Positions 18,395 to 28,701 of a stretch of 64,000 nucleotides of DNA are shown here, piece after piece. Numbering within the stretch: the first letter of the stretch is position 1; every line of letters begins with the position of its first letter. The position numbers were made by a program, and so were the translations under genes. Under the pieces are notes generated by a model. That model did not search any database, was not told the origin of the DNA, and worked only from the letters and a program-made list of their open reading frames with translations. This DNA comes from Affinundibacterium flavidum (GTDB taxonomy: Bacteria > Pseudomonadota > Gammaproteobacteria > Burkholderiales > Burkholderiaceae_D), in contig NZ_JACOGA010000005.1 of the NCBI RefSeq assembly GCF_014284175.1, positions 124,001 through 188,000 of the forward strand, in the 5' to 3' direction.

Positions 18395-18408
18395 AGTGAC
18401 TAGTCACT
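18395..18408. repeat. 14-bp perfect palindrome
   Basis: AGTGACTAGTCACT, preceded by two further ACTAGT hexamers, in the 59-base gmhB-plsC gap. A similar TGACTAGTGATTA stretch occurs near 23232 in the rsmA-pdxA gap. Role unknown. Confidence 0.5.
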
Positions 18409-18444
18409 AAAGACATTGATTGAAATTTCGATTCAGGACACATA

Positions 18445-19179
18445 ATGTATTCAGCTTTTTGTTTTATCCGTTCTTTAATTTTTGCTCTAGTGATGATCAT
18501 CGCCACGGTGATCTGGGCACCGATTTGCTTCTTGTTTGCACCGCTGCCGTATAACCAACGTTATTGGGCAACTGCGCGCTGGAATGTGTTTATCATCTGG
18601 GCGGCAAAAGTCATCTGCGGTATCCGTTATCAAACTCGTGGTTATGAAAATTTCCCTGATGGCCCCGTGATCGTTTTATCCAAACATCAATCGGCATGGG
18701 AAACTATTTTTCTGTTAATGTCGACGCCACGCCCACTGGTTTTCGTATTTAAAAAATCCATCACTTACATCCCCTTCTTTGGCTGGGCGATTTCTTTGAT
18801 GAAGATGATTCCAATTGATCGCAGCAAAGGCAAGGATGCGTTTGCGCAAGTCGTCACCATTGGTCGCAAACGTTTAGCCGATGGACAATGGGTGATTATG
18901 TTCCCTGAAGGTACGCGTATTCCCGTCGGACAAAAAGGCAATTACAAAGGCGGTGGCACGCGCCTGGCTATCGAAACAAATACACCGGTCATTCCTATCG
19001 CCTTAAATTCCGGTGAATGCTGGCCTAAAAATTCTTTTATCAAACGCCCGGGTCTGATCACGGTATCCGTAGGCAAGCCAATTGCACCAGGCGACATGAA
19101 TGCGACAGAACTAATGAGCAAAGTCGAAGAGTGGATAGAAGCCGAAATGCGTGTAATTTCTCCACAAATTTACAAATAA
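18445..19179 (+). CDS. plsC: 1-acyl-sn-glycerol-3-phosphate acyltransferase
   Basis: 244 residues with an N-terminal membrane segment (about residues 7-35). Acyltransferase motifs: KHQSAWET, in which the usual HX4D acid is Glu; the glycine-rich FPEGTRIPVG; and a late TPVIPIALNSG block. It should acylate lysophosphatidic acid at position 2 to make phosphatidic acid at the inner membrane. The Glu in place of Asp in HX4D also occurs, as far as I remember, in relatives from this group, so I do not read it as loss of function. Confidence 0.9.
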   Translation: MYSAFCFIRSLIFALVMIIATVIWAPICFLFAPLPYNQRYWATARWNVFIIWAAKVICGIRYQTRGYENFPDGPVIVLSKHQSAWETIFLLMSTPRPLVFVFKKSITYIPFFGWAISLMKMIPIDRSKGKDAFAQVVTIGRKRLADGQWVIMFPEGTRIPVGQKGNYKGGGTRLAIETNTPVIPIALNSGECWPKNSFIKRPGLITVSVGKPIAPGDMNATELMSKVEEWIEAEMRVISPQIYK

Positions 19180-19294
19180 TTTCTCACATCAAACGCTCAA
19201 TCGCAGTCATGCTACACTCTTAGAAAGCGCGCTCTTGAGCTTGGGTTTCCGCTCTTCAGCGCGCTGCTAGATACACCGTTTTGAGAGATATCGC

Positions 19295-20194
19295 ATGCCC
19301 GCTGCAAAGCCATCTATTTCACCAAAGTCATCACAGCCTTCTTTGATGCAAGGCTTGCAACGCGCATTGCAATTGGATTTTTTCAACGATCTGTTTGGCA
19401 ATAACGAAGTCGTTGTTGAAAAACGCCCAAGCTCTCCGAGTCAGCCTGACCATGGCGGCAATACAGGCACGCGCAAACGCCAAATTCTCATTCAAGATCA
19501 AGTCCTCGAATATGAATTACGTCGCTCCAAGCGCCGCAGCATAGGCTTTTTGATTGCTGATGAAGGTTTGCGTATTACCGCACCGCGCTGGGTTACGCTT
19601 GCCGATATTGAACAAGCGATCGCTGAAAAACAAAATTGGATCATCAGCAAACTGCAAGAAAAAAATGCGTTGGCAAAAAGACGGATGCAAGCATGCATGC
19701 GTTGGGAAGATGGCGCACGCCTCCCCTATCTTGGAAAGCATCTGACTTTGCGTATCGCGCATCAAGGACGAAGCGCTGTAACACATGATGCAGAGCAAGA
19801 AATATTGCATATTTCTTTACCGCCTGATTTTCACGAACAGCAACTCAAAGACCGCGTACAAAGCTGGCTGCAACAAGAGGCTAAGCACATCTTCAATCAA
19901 CGCCTACCCATTTTTGCGCAGCGTTTAGGCGTAACTTATCACTCCATGAGCTTATCGTCAGCAGGCACACGCTGGGGCTCTTGTACCTCACAAGGCAAGA
20001 TACGCTTGAATTGGCGATTAATTCATTTTTCACCCGCGATTATCGACTATGTCGTTGCGCATGAACTCTCACATTTACGCGAGATGAATCACAGCGCGGA
20101 TTTTTGGGCGACAGTCGAGTCTATCTACCCAGAATACGAACACGCAAAGCAACAATTGCGACAACATGCGAGTGCTGATTTGCCGGTATTCTAA
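19295..20194 (+). CDS. YgjP-like zinc metalloprotein (DUF45/COG1451)
   Basis: 299 residues. The C-terminal half has the metallopeptidase-like motif VAHELSHLREMNHS (HExxH with a third His ligand) and the upstream GTRWGSCTSQGKIRLNWRL block that defines the family. The N-terminal 70 residues are low complexity (rich in Ser/Pro/Lys) and probably flexible. Homologues have been described as UTP pyrophosphatase-like or peptidase-like; true activity is uncertain. It lies between plsC and gloA on the same strand. Confidence 0.85.
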   Translation: MPAAKPSISPKSSQPSLMQGLQRALQLDFFNDLFGNNEVVVEKRPSSPSQPDHGGNTGTRKRQILIQDQVLEYELRRSKRRSIGFLIADEGLRITAPRWVTLADIEQAIAEKQNWIISKLQEKNALAKRRMQACMRWEDGARLPYLGKHLTLRIAHQGRSAVTHDAEQEILHISLPPDFHEQQLKDRVQSWLQQEAKHIFNQRLPIFAQRLGVTYHSMSLSSAGTRWGSCTSQGKIRLNWRLIHFSPAIIDYVVAHELSHLREMNHSADFWATVESIYPEYEHAKQQLRQHASADLPVF

Positions 20195-20308
20195 TCACCA
20201 TACTGATTGTCTATCCTATCGTTTGCCTTAGGAGCAGGGCTTCAAGGCTAACAATCTTATATGCGGGTACAATCTCCGCTTCCCTATTTCTAATTTTTCG
20301 AGACCATC

Positions 20309-20713
20309 ATGCGCTTACTTCACACTATGCTACGCGTCGGCAACCTGCAACGTTCTATCGATTTCTATACCGAAGTATTGGGTATGAAATTACTCCGCAC
20401 CTCTGACAATCCAGAATATCAATACACACTGGCGTTCCTAGGCTTTGGCAGCAATCCTGAACATGCTGAATTGGAATTAACTTACAACTATGGCGTTGAA
20501 TCGTATGAGATGGGCACCGCCTATGGTCATATCGCGATTTCGGTACCGGATGCGGCAGCGGCCTGTGCAGCAGTCAAAGCGCGTGGTGGGAATGTGACAC
20601 GTGAAGCTGGTCCGGTCAAAGGTGGCCGTACTGTGATCGCGTTTGTGCAAGATCCCGATGGCTATAAAGTGGAATTGATAGAGCGTGAATTTGATACGCC
20701 TGTGACCTTATAA
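20309..20713 (+). CDS. gloA: lactoylglutathione lyase (glyoxalase I)
   Basis: 134 residues of the vicinal-oxygen-chelate fold. The standard start [20 protein letters not shown], the metal-binding His at residue 5, ELELTYN, the AYGHIAISV segment with His, and VELIE with the last Glu ligand are all visible. It converts the methylglyoxal-glutathione hemithioacetal to S-lactoylglutathione in the cytoplasm. Convergent with pgi; a hairpin follows the stop. Confidence 0.95.
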   Translation: MRLLHTMLRVGNLQRSIDFYTEVLGMKLLRTSDNPEYQYTLAFLGFGSNPEHAELELTYNYGVESYEMGTAYGHIAISVPDAAAACAAVKARGGNVTREAGPVKGGRTVIAFVQDPDGYKVELIEREFDTPVTL

Positions 20714-20723
20714 ACAAGCGGTA

Positions 20724-20758
20724 AATTGGTAGAGCGGGTGCAACTCGCCCTACCAATT
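20724..20758. terminator. bidirectional hairpin between gloA and pgi, family B-like repeat
   Basis: Arms AATTGGTAG and CTACCAATT enclose a smaller GCGGGTGCAACTCGC stem-loop. It lies between convergent genes and so could end both transcripts, but T tracts are weak. The inner part resembles the family B repeat at 17679-17760. Confidence 0.6.
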
Positions 20759-20772
20759 CGGAAGTTCGAACC

Positions 20773-22419
20773 TCAATTATTGCCGTAGCGCCGGAAGTAA
20801 GAAATCAGACCGCGAGTTGAGTCATCAAGCTGCGCGTCATACGCCTGATCACCTTTAAGTGCAGGTAACAAACTATTCGCCAGTTGTTTGCCGAGCTCCA
20901 CACCCCATTGATCAAAAGAATTCAATCCCCACACCACACCTTGCACAAAAACTTTGTGTTCGTACAAAGCCAGTAACATGCCCAGCTGAAACGGATCGAG
21001 GCTGGTCATCAATATCGTTGTCGAAGGCTGATTACCGGCGAACACTTTATGCGGTAAGAGCTTGGCGATCTCGGTTTCTTGCAAACCCGCTGCGGCTAAT
21101 TCTATACGCGCCTGTTGCTCGGTTTTACCAAATGCGAGTGCCGAGCTTTGTGCCAAGCAATTCGCCAACAAAGGTGCCTGATGTCCAGGCAATGGATAAT
21201 CACTGCTGGCAGCGACCACAAAATCACAGGGGATCAGCCAACCACCCTGATGCAATAATTGGAAGAACGCATGTTGACCGTTCACGCCAATTTCACCCCA
21301 GACGATAGGATTCGCGCGGCAACTTAAAGGCTCGCCATCACGCCCCACAGTCTTGCCATTCGATTCCATTTCTAGCTGTTGCAAAAAACCTGGCAAATGC
21401 CGCATCGATTCGTTGTAAGGCAATACTGCGGTGGTTTCTGCGCCAAGGAAATTCGTATTCCAAATCGACATCAAAGCCAACAACACTGGCAAATTCTTAT
21501 CTAAGGGCGCACTACAGAAATGTTTATCCATAGTCTCTGCACCTTCGAGCAAACGCTCAAAGCCACGCATACCGATGGCGAGTGCGACAGATAAACCAAC
21601 CGCTGACCACAGCGAATAGCGACCACCTACCCAATCCCAAATTTGTAAGATATTCGCGTCAGGAATACCGAATTCATGCGCCTTACTTGGGTTCGATGTG
21701 ACTGCAATAAAGTGCTTGGCGATCGCCCATTCTTCCATCGCCGCGGCAAGTAACCATGTTCGTGCGGTATGCGCATTAATGCTGGTTTCTTGTGTCGTGA
21801 AAGTTTTGGACGCGACGATAAACAAAGTCGTGTGCGGATCGAGTTTTTCTAATAGGGGTGCAAGATGGGCACTGTCCAAATTTGAAACGTAATAGAAATT
21901 CAAACCCGGGTGCTGTAAAGCGGACAAAGCACGTGTTGCTAATTTTGGACCGAGATCAGAACCGCCGATACCGATGTTCACAATATTTTGTATCGCATCA
22001 CCTTTGAAGCCGCGCCACAAGCCGCTGCGCACTCGCTCGACGATATCACGCATTTGTTTTCGCACGGCGTGCACTTCGGGCATGACATCATGCTCTGCAT
22101 TCGGGAAGGGCGTGAAATCGGTATGGCGCAACGCCGTGTGCAAGACCGCACGATTTTCGCTGAAATTAATTTTTTCACCTGCGAACATGCGATCACGCCA
22201 ATCTTCTACTTGGGAATGCTGTGCCAGCTTAATCAAATCATTCAGTGCGGCAGCATCTATCCGCTGCTTGGAATAATCCACCAGCAAGCCATCAAGTTCT
22301 AGCGAAAAATGTTTAAAGCGCCGCGCATCACCGGCAAATAAATCGCGCAAATGCTGATTTTGCAATCGCGCTTTATGACCCAATAATGCTTGCCATTCAG
22401 GAGTATTGGTAAGATTCAT
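20773..22419 (-). CDS. pgi: glucose-6-phosphate isomerase
   Basis: 548 residues, full length. Family signatures are visible: IGIGGSDLGPKLATRAL near residue 150, the PGI signature region GGRYSLWSAVGLSVAL near 270, and the catalytic Glu in MESNGKTVGRDGEP. It interconverts glucose-6-phosphate and fructose-6-phosphate. The start is 17 bases after the rsmA stop on the same strand, so pgi may be the last member of the lptD-surA-pdxA-rsmA run. Confidence 0.96.
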   Translation of the reverse strand: MNLTNTPEWQALLGHKARLQNQHLRDLFAGDARRFKHFSLELDGLLVDYSKQRIDAAALNDLIKLAQHSQVEDWRDRMFAGEKINFSENRAVLHTALRHTDFTPFPNAEHDVMPEVHAVRKQMRDIVERVRSGLWRGFKGDAIQNIVNIGIGGSDLGPKLATRALSALQHPGLNFYYVSNLDSAHLAPLLEKLDPHTTLFIVASKTFTTQETSINAHTARTWLLAAAMEEWAIAKHFIAVTSNPSKAHEFGIPDANILQIWDWVGGRYSLWSAVGLSVALAIGMRGFERLLEGAETMDKHFCSAPLDKNLPVLLALMSIWNTNFLGAETTAVLPYNESMRHLPGFLQQLEMESNGKTVGRDGEPLSCRANPIVWGEIGVNGQHAFFQLLHQGGWLIPCDFVVAASSDYPLPGHQAPLLANCLAQSSALAFGKTEQQARIELAAAGLQETEIAKLLPHKVFAGNQPSTTILMTSLDPFQLGMLLALYEHKVFVQGVVWGLNSFDQWGVELGKQLANSLLPALKGDQAYDAQLDDSTRGLISYFRRYGNN

Positions 22420-22436
22420 AGCGTCAGAATTTTAAT

Positions 22437-23210
22437 TTAGGCTGGCAGCAAATTCGCGAGCGCGACATACTGTTCTAGAGGTATCGCTTCCGCGCGAAGT
22501 TGCGGATCGATACCGACGTCCATCAATTGCTGTTCGGTAAAAAGTCCGGCAACGCAATTGCGTATCGTTTTACGACGTTGCGAAAACGACTTGGTTACCA
22601 CTTGCTCTAAGTTCTGCAATTTGCACGGCAGTTTTTCTTTTTTCGGAATCATGCGCACTATCGCCGAATCGACACGCGGTGGCGGATCAAATGCAGTGGG
22701 TGGCACAATGAAGAGTAATTCCATGTGATAACGCCATTGCAGCATCACTGATAGGCGACCATATTCTTTGCCACCTGGCTCCGCGACCATGCGCTCTACT
22801 ACTTCTTTTTGCAGCATGAAATGTTGGTCTTCAACTTGCTCTGCGTATTCAGCCAAATGAAACAACAATGGACTGGAAATATTGTAAGGAAGATTGCCAA
22901 CGATGCGCAGCTTTTTTCCCTCATGTACAGGGATAGAAGCAAAATCAAATTGCAAGGCATCGCCTTCGTGAATAATCAATTTAGTCGGGTCAAAACTTTT
23001 TTTCAAACGCGCCACCAAATCACGATCAAGTTCGACTACATGCAATTGATCCAAGCCTTCTAACAAGAGACGTGTCATCGCCGCTAAGCCAGGTCCGATC
23101 TCTACCATGCTCTCACCATGCCGTGGATTAATGACGCTGATAATGTCATTCAAAACCTGCTGATCGGTGAGAAAATTTTGACCAAAACGTTTACGTGCGA
23201 TGTGCTTCAT
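22437..23210 (-). CDS. rsmA: 16S rRNA dimethyladenosine transferase
   Basis: 257 residues. The N-terminus KRFGQNFLTDQQVLNDI, the SAM-binding EIGPGLAAMTRLLLE and the catalytic IVGNLPYNISSPLLFH (NLPY motif) are all present. It dimethylates two adjacent adenines in helix 45 of 16S rRNA. It follows pdxA on the same strand after an 86-base gap, the ancestral order with surA and lptD. Confidence 0.96.
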   Translation of the reverse strand: MKHIARKRFGQNFLTDQQVLNDIISVINPRHGESMVEIGPGLAAMTRLLLEGLDQLHVVELDRDLVARLKKSFDPTKLIIHEGDALQFDFASIPVHEGKKLRIVGNLPYNISSPLLFHLAEYAEQVEDQHFMLQKEVVERMVAEPGGKEYGRLSVMLQWRYHMELLFIVPPTAFDPPPRVDSAIVRMIPKKEKLPCKLQNLEQVVTKSFSQRRKTIRNCVAGLFTEQQLMDVGIDPQLRAEAIPLEQYVALANLLPA

Positions 23211-23296
23211 ATTTTTTATTGTCTGACTATTGACTAGTGATTAATCGATGATTTTGCATGCATCACCAAAGTGGCTACGGCAATGCAAAACAGATT

Positions 23297-24361
23297 TTAG
23301 TTATGATTTGCGGCTTGATTGCGGCTGGCATTTTGACGCGCCACCATTTCTGCGGCGATACGAATCGCCACTTTCATACTGCTAGCATCGGCTAAGCCTG
23401 TGCCCAACTTTGCCAAGTCCAAGGCTGTGCCATGATCGACTGAAGTGCGGATCAAAGGCAAACCCAAAGTAATATTCACGCCCAAACCAAAACTGGCATG
23501 CTTCAATACTGACAGTCCTTGATCGTGATACATCGCCAATACGCAATCAGCGTCCTTTAAATATTTTTGCTGGAACAAAGTGTCGGCCGGAAAAGAGCCG
23601 TGTACATCCATGCCAAAGCTGCGCGCGTGTTGAATCGCAGGATTAATAACCTCAATTTCTTCTCGCCCCAAATAACCGTTTTCACCTGCATGCGGATTTA
23701 AGCCTGTGACAAAAATCTTAGGCTTAGCGATACCAAATTTTTCTTGTAAATCGTTATGAATAATCTGCAAGGTTCGCAAGAGATCATCAAACTTGATCGC
23801 ATCCGGCACTTCACGCAAGGGCAAATGGGTCGTCGCCAATGCCACGCGTAAAGGCTGAGGCAAATGCTTAGATGCTTCACATGCCAACATCATCACGACT
23901 TGCGGTGTGTTGGTTTGCTGCGCCAGATATTCGGTGTGCCCAGTGAAAGCAACACCGGCGTCGTTAATCGTACTTTTTTGCAGTGGCGCTGTGACCATCG
24001 CATCGCACCAGCCACGTTGTATCGCTTCGATAGCGACATCTAAGGTCGTTAATACGGCACGACCATTACGCGGATCGAGCTGCCCAGCTTGAACATGCGC
24101 TGCCAGTGGGCAATCGATAACGGTAATTTGATCTTTACCGCAGCCCGGCAAACCATTGTGTCTGAGCGCTTGCTGCGAGATGCCCATAAGACGGATATTT
24201 TTATCCAGATCATGCGCCAACATCGCCAGATAAGCCGCGTCACCTATCAAGATGGGTCTGACCTGCGCACGCAATTCCCACGCCGCCAGTAAGGAAATTT
24301 CTGGTCCTATGCCGGCGGGCTCACCAACAGTAATCGCGATGACAGGTAGATTCGATCCCAT
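23297..24361 (-). CDS. pdxA: 4-hydroxythreonine-4-phosphate dehydrogenase
   Basis: 354 residues beginning [19 protein letters not shown], the PdxA signature. Metal-binding His positions are seen in FTGHTEYLA and [12 protein letters not shown]. It oxidises 4-phosphohydroxythreonine with NAD in pyridoxal phosphate synthesis (DXP-dependent route). It lies between surA and rsmA. Confidence 0.95.
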   Translation of the reverse strand: MGSNLPVIAITVGEPAGIGPEISLLAAWELRAQVRPILIGDAAYLAMLAHDLDKNIRLMGISQQALRHNGLPGCGKDQITVIDCPLAAHVQAGQLDPRNGRAVLTTLDVAIEAIQRGWCDAMVTAPLQKSTINDAGVAFTGHTEYLAQQTNTPQVVMMLACEASKHLPQPLRVALATTHLPLREVPDAIKFDDLLRTLQIIHNDLQEKFGIAKPKIFVTGLNPHAGENGYLGREEIEVINPAIQHARSFGMDVHGSFPADTLFQQKYLKDADCVLAMYHDQGLSVLKHASFGLGVNITLGLPLIRTSVDHGTALDLAKLGTGLADASSMKVAIRIAAEMVARQNASRNQAANHN

Positions 24362-24426
24362 TATTTTTGATGGTTACTTTTAAGTTTTATTCCTGCTTAT
24401 TTCAGCTCAATTCAGCTTATTTCCAC

Positions 24427-25875
24427 TTATTTTTGCTCGTTGCGGAATTCAACATAAGCGCGATCACGTAATTGACGTAACCAGTCTTGCAATGCTTCTT
24501 CTGATTTGCGAGCACGTACTGATTGACGCGCTGCGACACGTTTGCGCTCTTTTGCATCATCACTGACCTTACGATCTAACACTTGAATCAAGTGAAAACC
24601 CATTTGCGTTTCAACTGGATCACTGACTTCATTCACCGCCAATTTATTCATCGTCGTTTCAAAATCAGGGAAAGTATCGCCCGGATGTACCCAGCCTAAA
24701 TCACCGCCCTTAGAAGCAGAAGAATCCACAGAATTCGCTTTTGCCAACTCTTCAAACGTTGCTGTCTTGTTTGCGATCTTTTGCTTCAATTCTGCCAGCG
24801 TACTCTTGACTTGCGCCGCTGTCAGCAATTGTGTAGGACGCATCAAAATATGACGAACATTAGTTTCTTGTACTGTATTTGCAGCAGCAACCGGCGCAAT
24901 ATCGCGCTTCCCTAAGAGTTTGAAAATATGAAAGCCATTCGGGCTGCGGATGATTTCTGAAAAACCACCGACGAAACTGATTTTATTCACCGCTTCAACG
25001 AAGATCGTCGGGATTTTATCTTGTTCGCGCCAGCCGACTTCGCCACCTTTTAAAGCTTCATTCGAATCGGAATAAGTCGCTGCGAGTTTGGCAAAATCAT
25101 CACCGATACGCAATTTTTTATAGACTTCCTGCGCGCGTGCATTCCTTTGCGCGATAATTTCTGGCGTTGCATTTTCTGGGAAACGCACCATGATGTGACC
25201 AAGATTAATTTCTTGATTTTTACTTGGCGATACGGCTTCCGCTGCGAGGAAATTATCCACTTCTAATTCGGAAACTTGTAATTTGCTATCGACTTCACGT
25301 TCACGCACACGTTGCATCATGATGTCATCGCGAATTTCTTCGCGGAAGGATGCAAACGACGCGCCTTCGCGTTCGATCTGATTGCGCATTTCTTGCAGCG
25401 TTGTTTTATTTTGTTCTGCCATTCTTTGCAAAGCACGATCAAGCATGATGTCATCGACGCGCATACCTTGCTCTTTAGCGAGTTGCACTTGCAGGCGATC
25501 AATGATCATACGTTCCAAAATTTGCTTTTCCAGATCAGCACGGGCAGGCAATGGCGTACCTTGCGCTTTTAAATTACGTTCGATGGAGTTAATCCGTTCA
25601 TCTACTTCCATCTTAGTAATCACTTCGTCGTTCACCACGACGGCAATACCATTAATCACTTGCGCTTTTGAAGCTTTTTTTGGTGTAATTTTCGCACCAG
25701 CCGCCAGAGGATCTTCAATCGGCGCTACAGGTGAAGCAGTTTGGCTTGCAGGCTTGTTGGCAGTCTGAGCAAAAGCGGCGGCAGAAAAAGAAAGTCCAAA
25801 TAGGGCTGTCAGGCAAACTGAAAGAGTCAAAGCGGCGGGACGTTTCCATTGATTCATGTGCAAATTGTGTCGCAT
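24427..25875 (-). CDS. surA: periplasmic chaperone and peptidyl-prolyl isomerase SurA
   Basis: 482 residues with a signal peptide ending AAAFAQ, an N-terminal chaperone domain (INGIAVVVNDEVITKMEVDE onwards) and two parvulin (PpiC) domains at about residues 215-320 and 335-445, each with the LGHIMVRFP/VRHILMRPT and FAKLAATYSDS/FEELAKANSVDS pattern. It escorts outer-membrane proteins, LptD among them, through the periplasm. The second ATG (seven residues in) is an alternative start; the first has GGAT upstream. Directly downstream of lptD. Confidence 0.95.
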   Translation of the reverse strand: MRHNLHMNQWKRPAALTLSVCLTALFGLSFSAAAFAQTANKPASQTASPVAPIEDPLAAGAKITPKKASKAQVINGIAVVVNDEVITKMEVDERINSIERNLKAQGTPLPARADLEKQILERMIIDRLQVQLAKEQGMRVDDIMLDRALQRMAEQNKTTLQEMRNQIEREGASFASFREEIRDDIMMQRVREREVDSKLQVSELEVDNFLAAEAVSPSKNQEINLGHIMVRFPENATPEIIAQRNARAQEVYKKLRIGDDFAKLAATYSDSNEALKGGEVGWREQDKIPTIFVEAVNKISFVGGFSEIIRSPNGFHIFKLLGKRDIAPVAAANTVQETNVRHILMRPTQLLTAAQVKSTLAELKQKIANKTATFEELAKANSVDSSASKGGDLGWVHPGDTFPDFETTMNKLAVNEVSDPVETQMGFHLIQVLDRKVSDDAKERKRVAARQSVRARKSEEALQDWLRQLRDRAYVEFRNEQK

Positions 25876-25965
25876 AGTGATCCAAAATTCATAATAAAAA
25901 TGAGGCGCTAGCTATTCATCCTCGACTTTTATCGCCATTTTCTGGCGAAAGCTGCAATATACACG

Positions 25966-28371
25966 CTAATTCGTAGCCTGATAACCTGAAATACTCTTTT
26001 TCAAAGTTTCGACAGGATTTGAGCCAAAACCTATTCTTGCCAAGCCGTTTAATTCTAACTGTATAGAAAAACCAGAGTTATTCGATAAGTTCGTAGTCGC
26101 GAATCGGTGCGTAACGAAACGCAAAGCCCAGCAGTCGGCACGATATTCAAAGCCTGCTAAGCCTTCGACCAGTTTATTATTTTGCAAAGAATAATTGCTC
26201 TTACCCACAACGTACCAGCGATGCGCCATCGGCCATTGACCAGACAATTCTAGCTGCTTCAAGACTTCACGCTGAAATTGGTATTGCAGATTAAGTATTT
26301 TCTTCGGTGCCGGCTGCCAGCGAACTGCGTAATTCGAACGCACTGATTGGCGATCACTCTGGCTCACCTGCAAGGCCGCTTCGACATTCAAAGAATCCGA
26401 TATCTGCCCCGTGCCCGCTAACAATAAATCAGAGCGACTAGGATTGGATTTCCCATCCAAGCTCACTTTTTGCGTATTGAAATAGAAACGCTGACCTAGT
26501 GCAAATTTGAAACGTTCAACCCCGTTGTCTTCAATAAAGCGGGAAACCAGCGCCGTTGTGACCTGATTGGAATCCCCGATACGGTCGTGGCCGGTAAATC
26601 GGTTTTCACTAAAAATCTGTGCAAAGTTAAAATCGGCGAGTGCGGTATCAAACAACGGATAATCTTTTTGATCGCGATACGGCGTGTTCACGTAGAACAG
26701 ACGCGGTTCCAGCGTTTGTGTCATTTTCTCGCCCAATAAGCTGGCGCGACGTTCAAACACTAAGCCACTGTCAATAGAGAAAATCGGCACGGTTCTTTGC
26801 AAGCTATCTGGCTTACCGGCCGCAGGATTATCGATCTGGTAGCTGGTCGCATGAAATGCTAGCTTCGGTACGATAAAGTAAGCTGGCTGGATATAAGGCA
26901 AAGAAACTTGCGGATTAAATACCGCCCGCTGACCACGAGTATAAGTCGGATGCCAGAAACGCGTCATTGAAGCATCAACTGACCAATCCAAACCCGCTAC
27001 ATCGCTCTGCCCTGCATGAAAGCTCAATTGTGGCAAACGCTCATATGGCAAAGTAATCGGCGCGGTAATATCTTGCAGAACTTGGTAACTCGTGGAACGT
27101 AATGCGGCATTCCAGAAACTGCCATAGTAATCAAATCCGATATCGCGCACCAACAGACGCTGCGCGGTCTTAGTCGTTGAATTCGAGAAATCGGCCGGAT
27201 AATCGTTATCAGACGCTTTGTTCAAATTCCATGAGAGTACCAGCTCTGGCGTGAAATTTTGCCTATGCACAGAACTGCCGGAATAACGTGTCGTATCGGT
27301 CAACTTATCGCGTATCACTTCAACCGCAGTTTCGCCAGCATAAGCCTCGCCTAAGTAACGTCCTTCCATTCCCAATTGCAAACCACGACGTGCGATGAAT
27401 TTTGGATGCAAAGTAAAATCACGATTAGGTGCGATATTGAAATAATATGGTGTGCCAAATTCAATACCGCCCTTGTTAGAATGGCCTACCGTTGGGGGTA
27501 ATAAACCTGAATGACGCGCGCCAGATAAAGGGAAGCTAAAGTTCAGCCAAGAAGGCGTGCCCATAATCGGAACACCTTTGAAGTACAAGACCGATTTACC
27601 CGCAACGCCTGTATCTAATCCAGTATCGAGGCTCATCGTATCTGCGCGCAAATACCAATCCGGATCTAAACCTTCACAGGTGCTATAGGTGCCATTAGAA
27701 ATTTTAGCTTTTTCTTCGCTTTCAAATTCAATTTTTTCGGCACGTCCCTGACCATTATTTTTCGCGAAAAAATAGCTAGGATTTTTTACAAACCCTGCGC
27801 CGGTCTCTAAAATAAAACTCATCACGTCGCCGCGATAACAGTCGCCATTGCGCTTCAAAGTCACTTTACCGACCGCGTCTAATTGATCATCCAATTGCAA
27901 ATAAGTCGCTTGATCCGCACTAAAATTCAAATTGCCGCGCGTTACTTCGACCTGATGTTCGAGCTGAATCATACGATCTGGCTGGCCGGAGACTTGTTCC
28001 GCTTTCAGTACTGTCGTTATTGGCGTTATTGAGATTGTTGAGGCTGGGTTGTCAGTTTTTGCAATAGGGCTCTGCGCCATTGCAGGTTCTGCTGAAGGAT
28101 TTTTCTTGTCCAGACCCGGCTGTTCTTTTGTATTCGGAGTGTGCGCTGGAACCACTTGTTGCGCTTGCGCCGCGCTAAAGGCGGTGAGCAAAATACCTGC
28201 CATCAAAGTCTTCGCGTATGCCGGACCTGCCGGAAACATAGCTGCTTGCGTCGATGAATGCGATAATAGCGTTTTTATTGGATGACTTTTCCGGCGCATG
28301 GAATGGTTATTTGATGACATTAATTTAAATGTTTCTCTGGCACTTAAGATTGAGCTAACAGACATGTGCAT
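25966..28371 (-). CDS. lptD: LPS-assembly outer-membrane protein LptD
   Basis: 801 residues. A long basic N-terminus precedes the signal segment (LMAGILLTAFSAAQAQ, cleavage near residue 71), then a periplasmic OstA/LptA-like domain (about 125-240; EVTRGNLNFSADQATYLQ) and a large beta-barrel to the C-terminus. Cys residues in the periplasmic domain and barrel (GDCYRGD, STCEGLD, ADCWALRF) are candidates for the structural disulfides. It inserts LPS in the outer membrane with LptE. The first ATG has AAGG only 2 bases upstream, while the ATG two codons on (28365) has it 8 bases upstream, so the true start may be 28365. Confidence 0.94.
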   Translation of the reverse strand: MHMSVSSILSARETFKLMSSNNHSMRRKSHPIKTLLSHSSTQAAMFPAGPAYAKTLMAGILLTAFSAAQAQQVVPAHTPNTKEQPGLDKKNPSAEPAMAQSPIAKTDNPASTISITPITTVLKAEQVSGQPDRMIQLEHQVEVTRGNLNFSADQATYLQLDDQLDAVGKVTLKRNGDCYRGDVMSFILETGAGFVKNPSYFFAKNNGQGRAEKIEFESEEKAKISNGTYSTCEGLDPDWYLRADTMSLDTGLDTGVAGKSVLYFKGVPIMGTPSWLNFSFPLSGARHSGLLPPTVGHSNKGGIEFGTPYYFNIAPNRDFTLHPKFIARRGLQLGMEGRYLGEAYAGETAVEVIRDKLTDTTRYSGSSVHRQNFTPELVLSWNLNKASDNDYPADFSNSTTKTAQRLLVRDIGFDYYGSFWNAALRSTSYQVLQDITAPITLPYERLPQLSFHAGQSDVAGLDWSVDASMTRFWHPTYTRGQRAVFNPQVSLPYIQPAYFIVPKLAFHATSYQIDNPAAGKPDSLQRTVPIFSIDSGLVFERRASLLGEKMTQTLEPRLFYVNTPYRDQKDYPLFDTALADFNFAQIFSENRFTGHDRIGDSNQVTTALVSRFIEDNGVERFKFALGQRFYFNTQKVSLDGKSNPSRSDLLLAGTGQISDSLNVEAALQVSQSDRQSVRSNYAVRWQPAPKKILNLQYQFQREVLKQLELSGQWPMAHRWYVVGKSNYSLQNNKLVEGLAGFEYRADCWALRFVTHRFATTNLSNNSGFSIQLELNGLARIGFGSNPVETLKKSISGYQATN

Positions 28372-28701
28372 TGCCTTGCTATGAAACTCAGCCTAAGGCT
28401 GGCTCCCTACAGCAATGAAAGCAACAATGGCAATATTGCAGTCTATAAAAGCCGCCTATTATAGGCGTAAACTAGGTCTAATCGTTTGTTGACTTAGCTT
28501 TCGTGTATGGATTAGTAAGACTGCCTCGATATGGCAAATTCGTAAGGCACATTCGCATGGCACATTCACAACGTACATTTACAAAGCAGACCTACAAAGC
28601 ACATTTATTTTTGTTGTCAAAATATATTTTCATATACCGCAACTCCAACACGCTCGAATCCACTTGACACTTTTTGCCATTTTTTTGCTACTGATACTTT
28701 T
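28372..28701. other. 330-base divergent intergenic region with a degenerate repeat
   Basis: Upstream region shared by lptD (minus) and amgK (plus). Bases 28532-28608 hold about six degenerate units of 12-14 bp related to GGCACATTCRCA (for example AAGGCACATTCGC, ATGGCACATTCACA, ACGTACATTTACA, AAGCACATTTA). The rest is A/T-rich, with T tracts just before amgK. No ORF of note. Confidence 0.6.
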
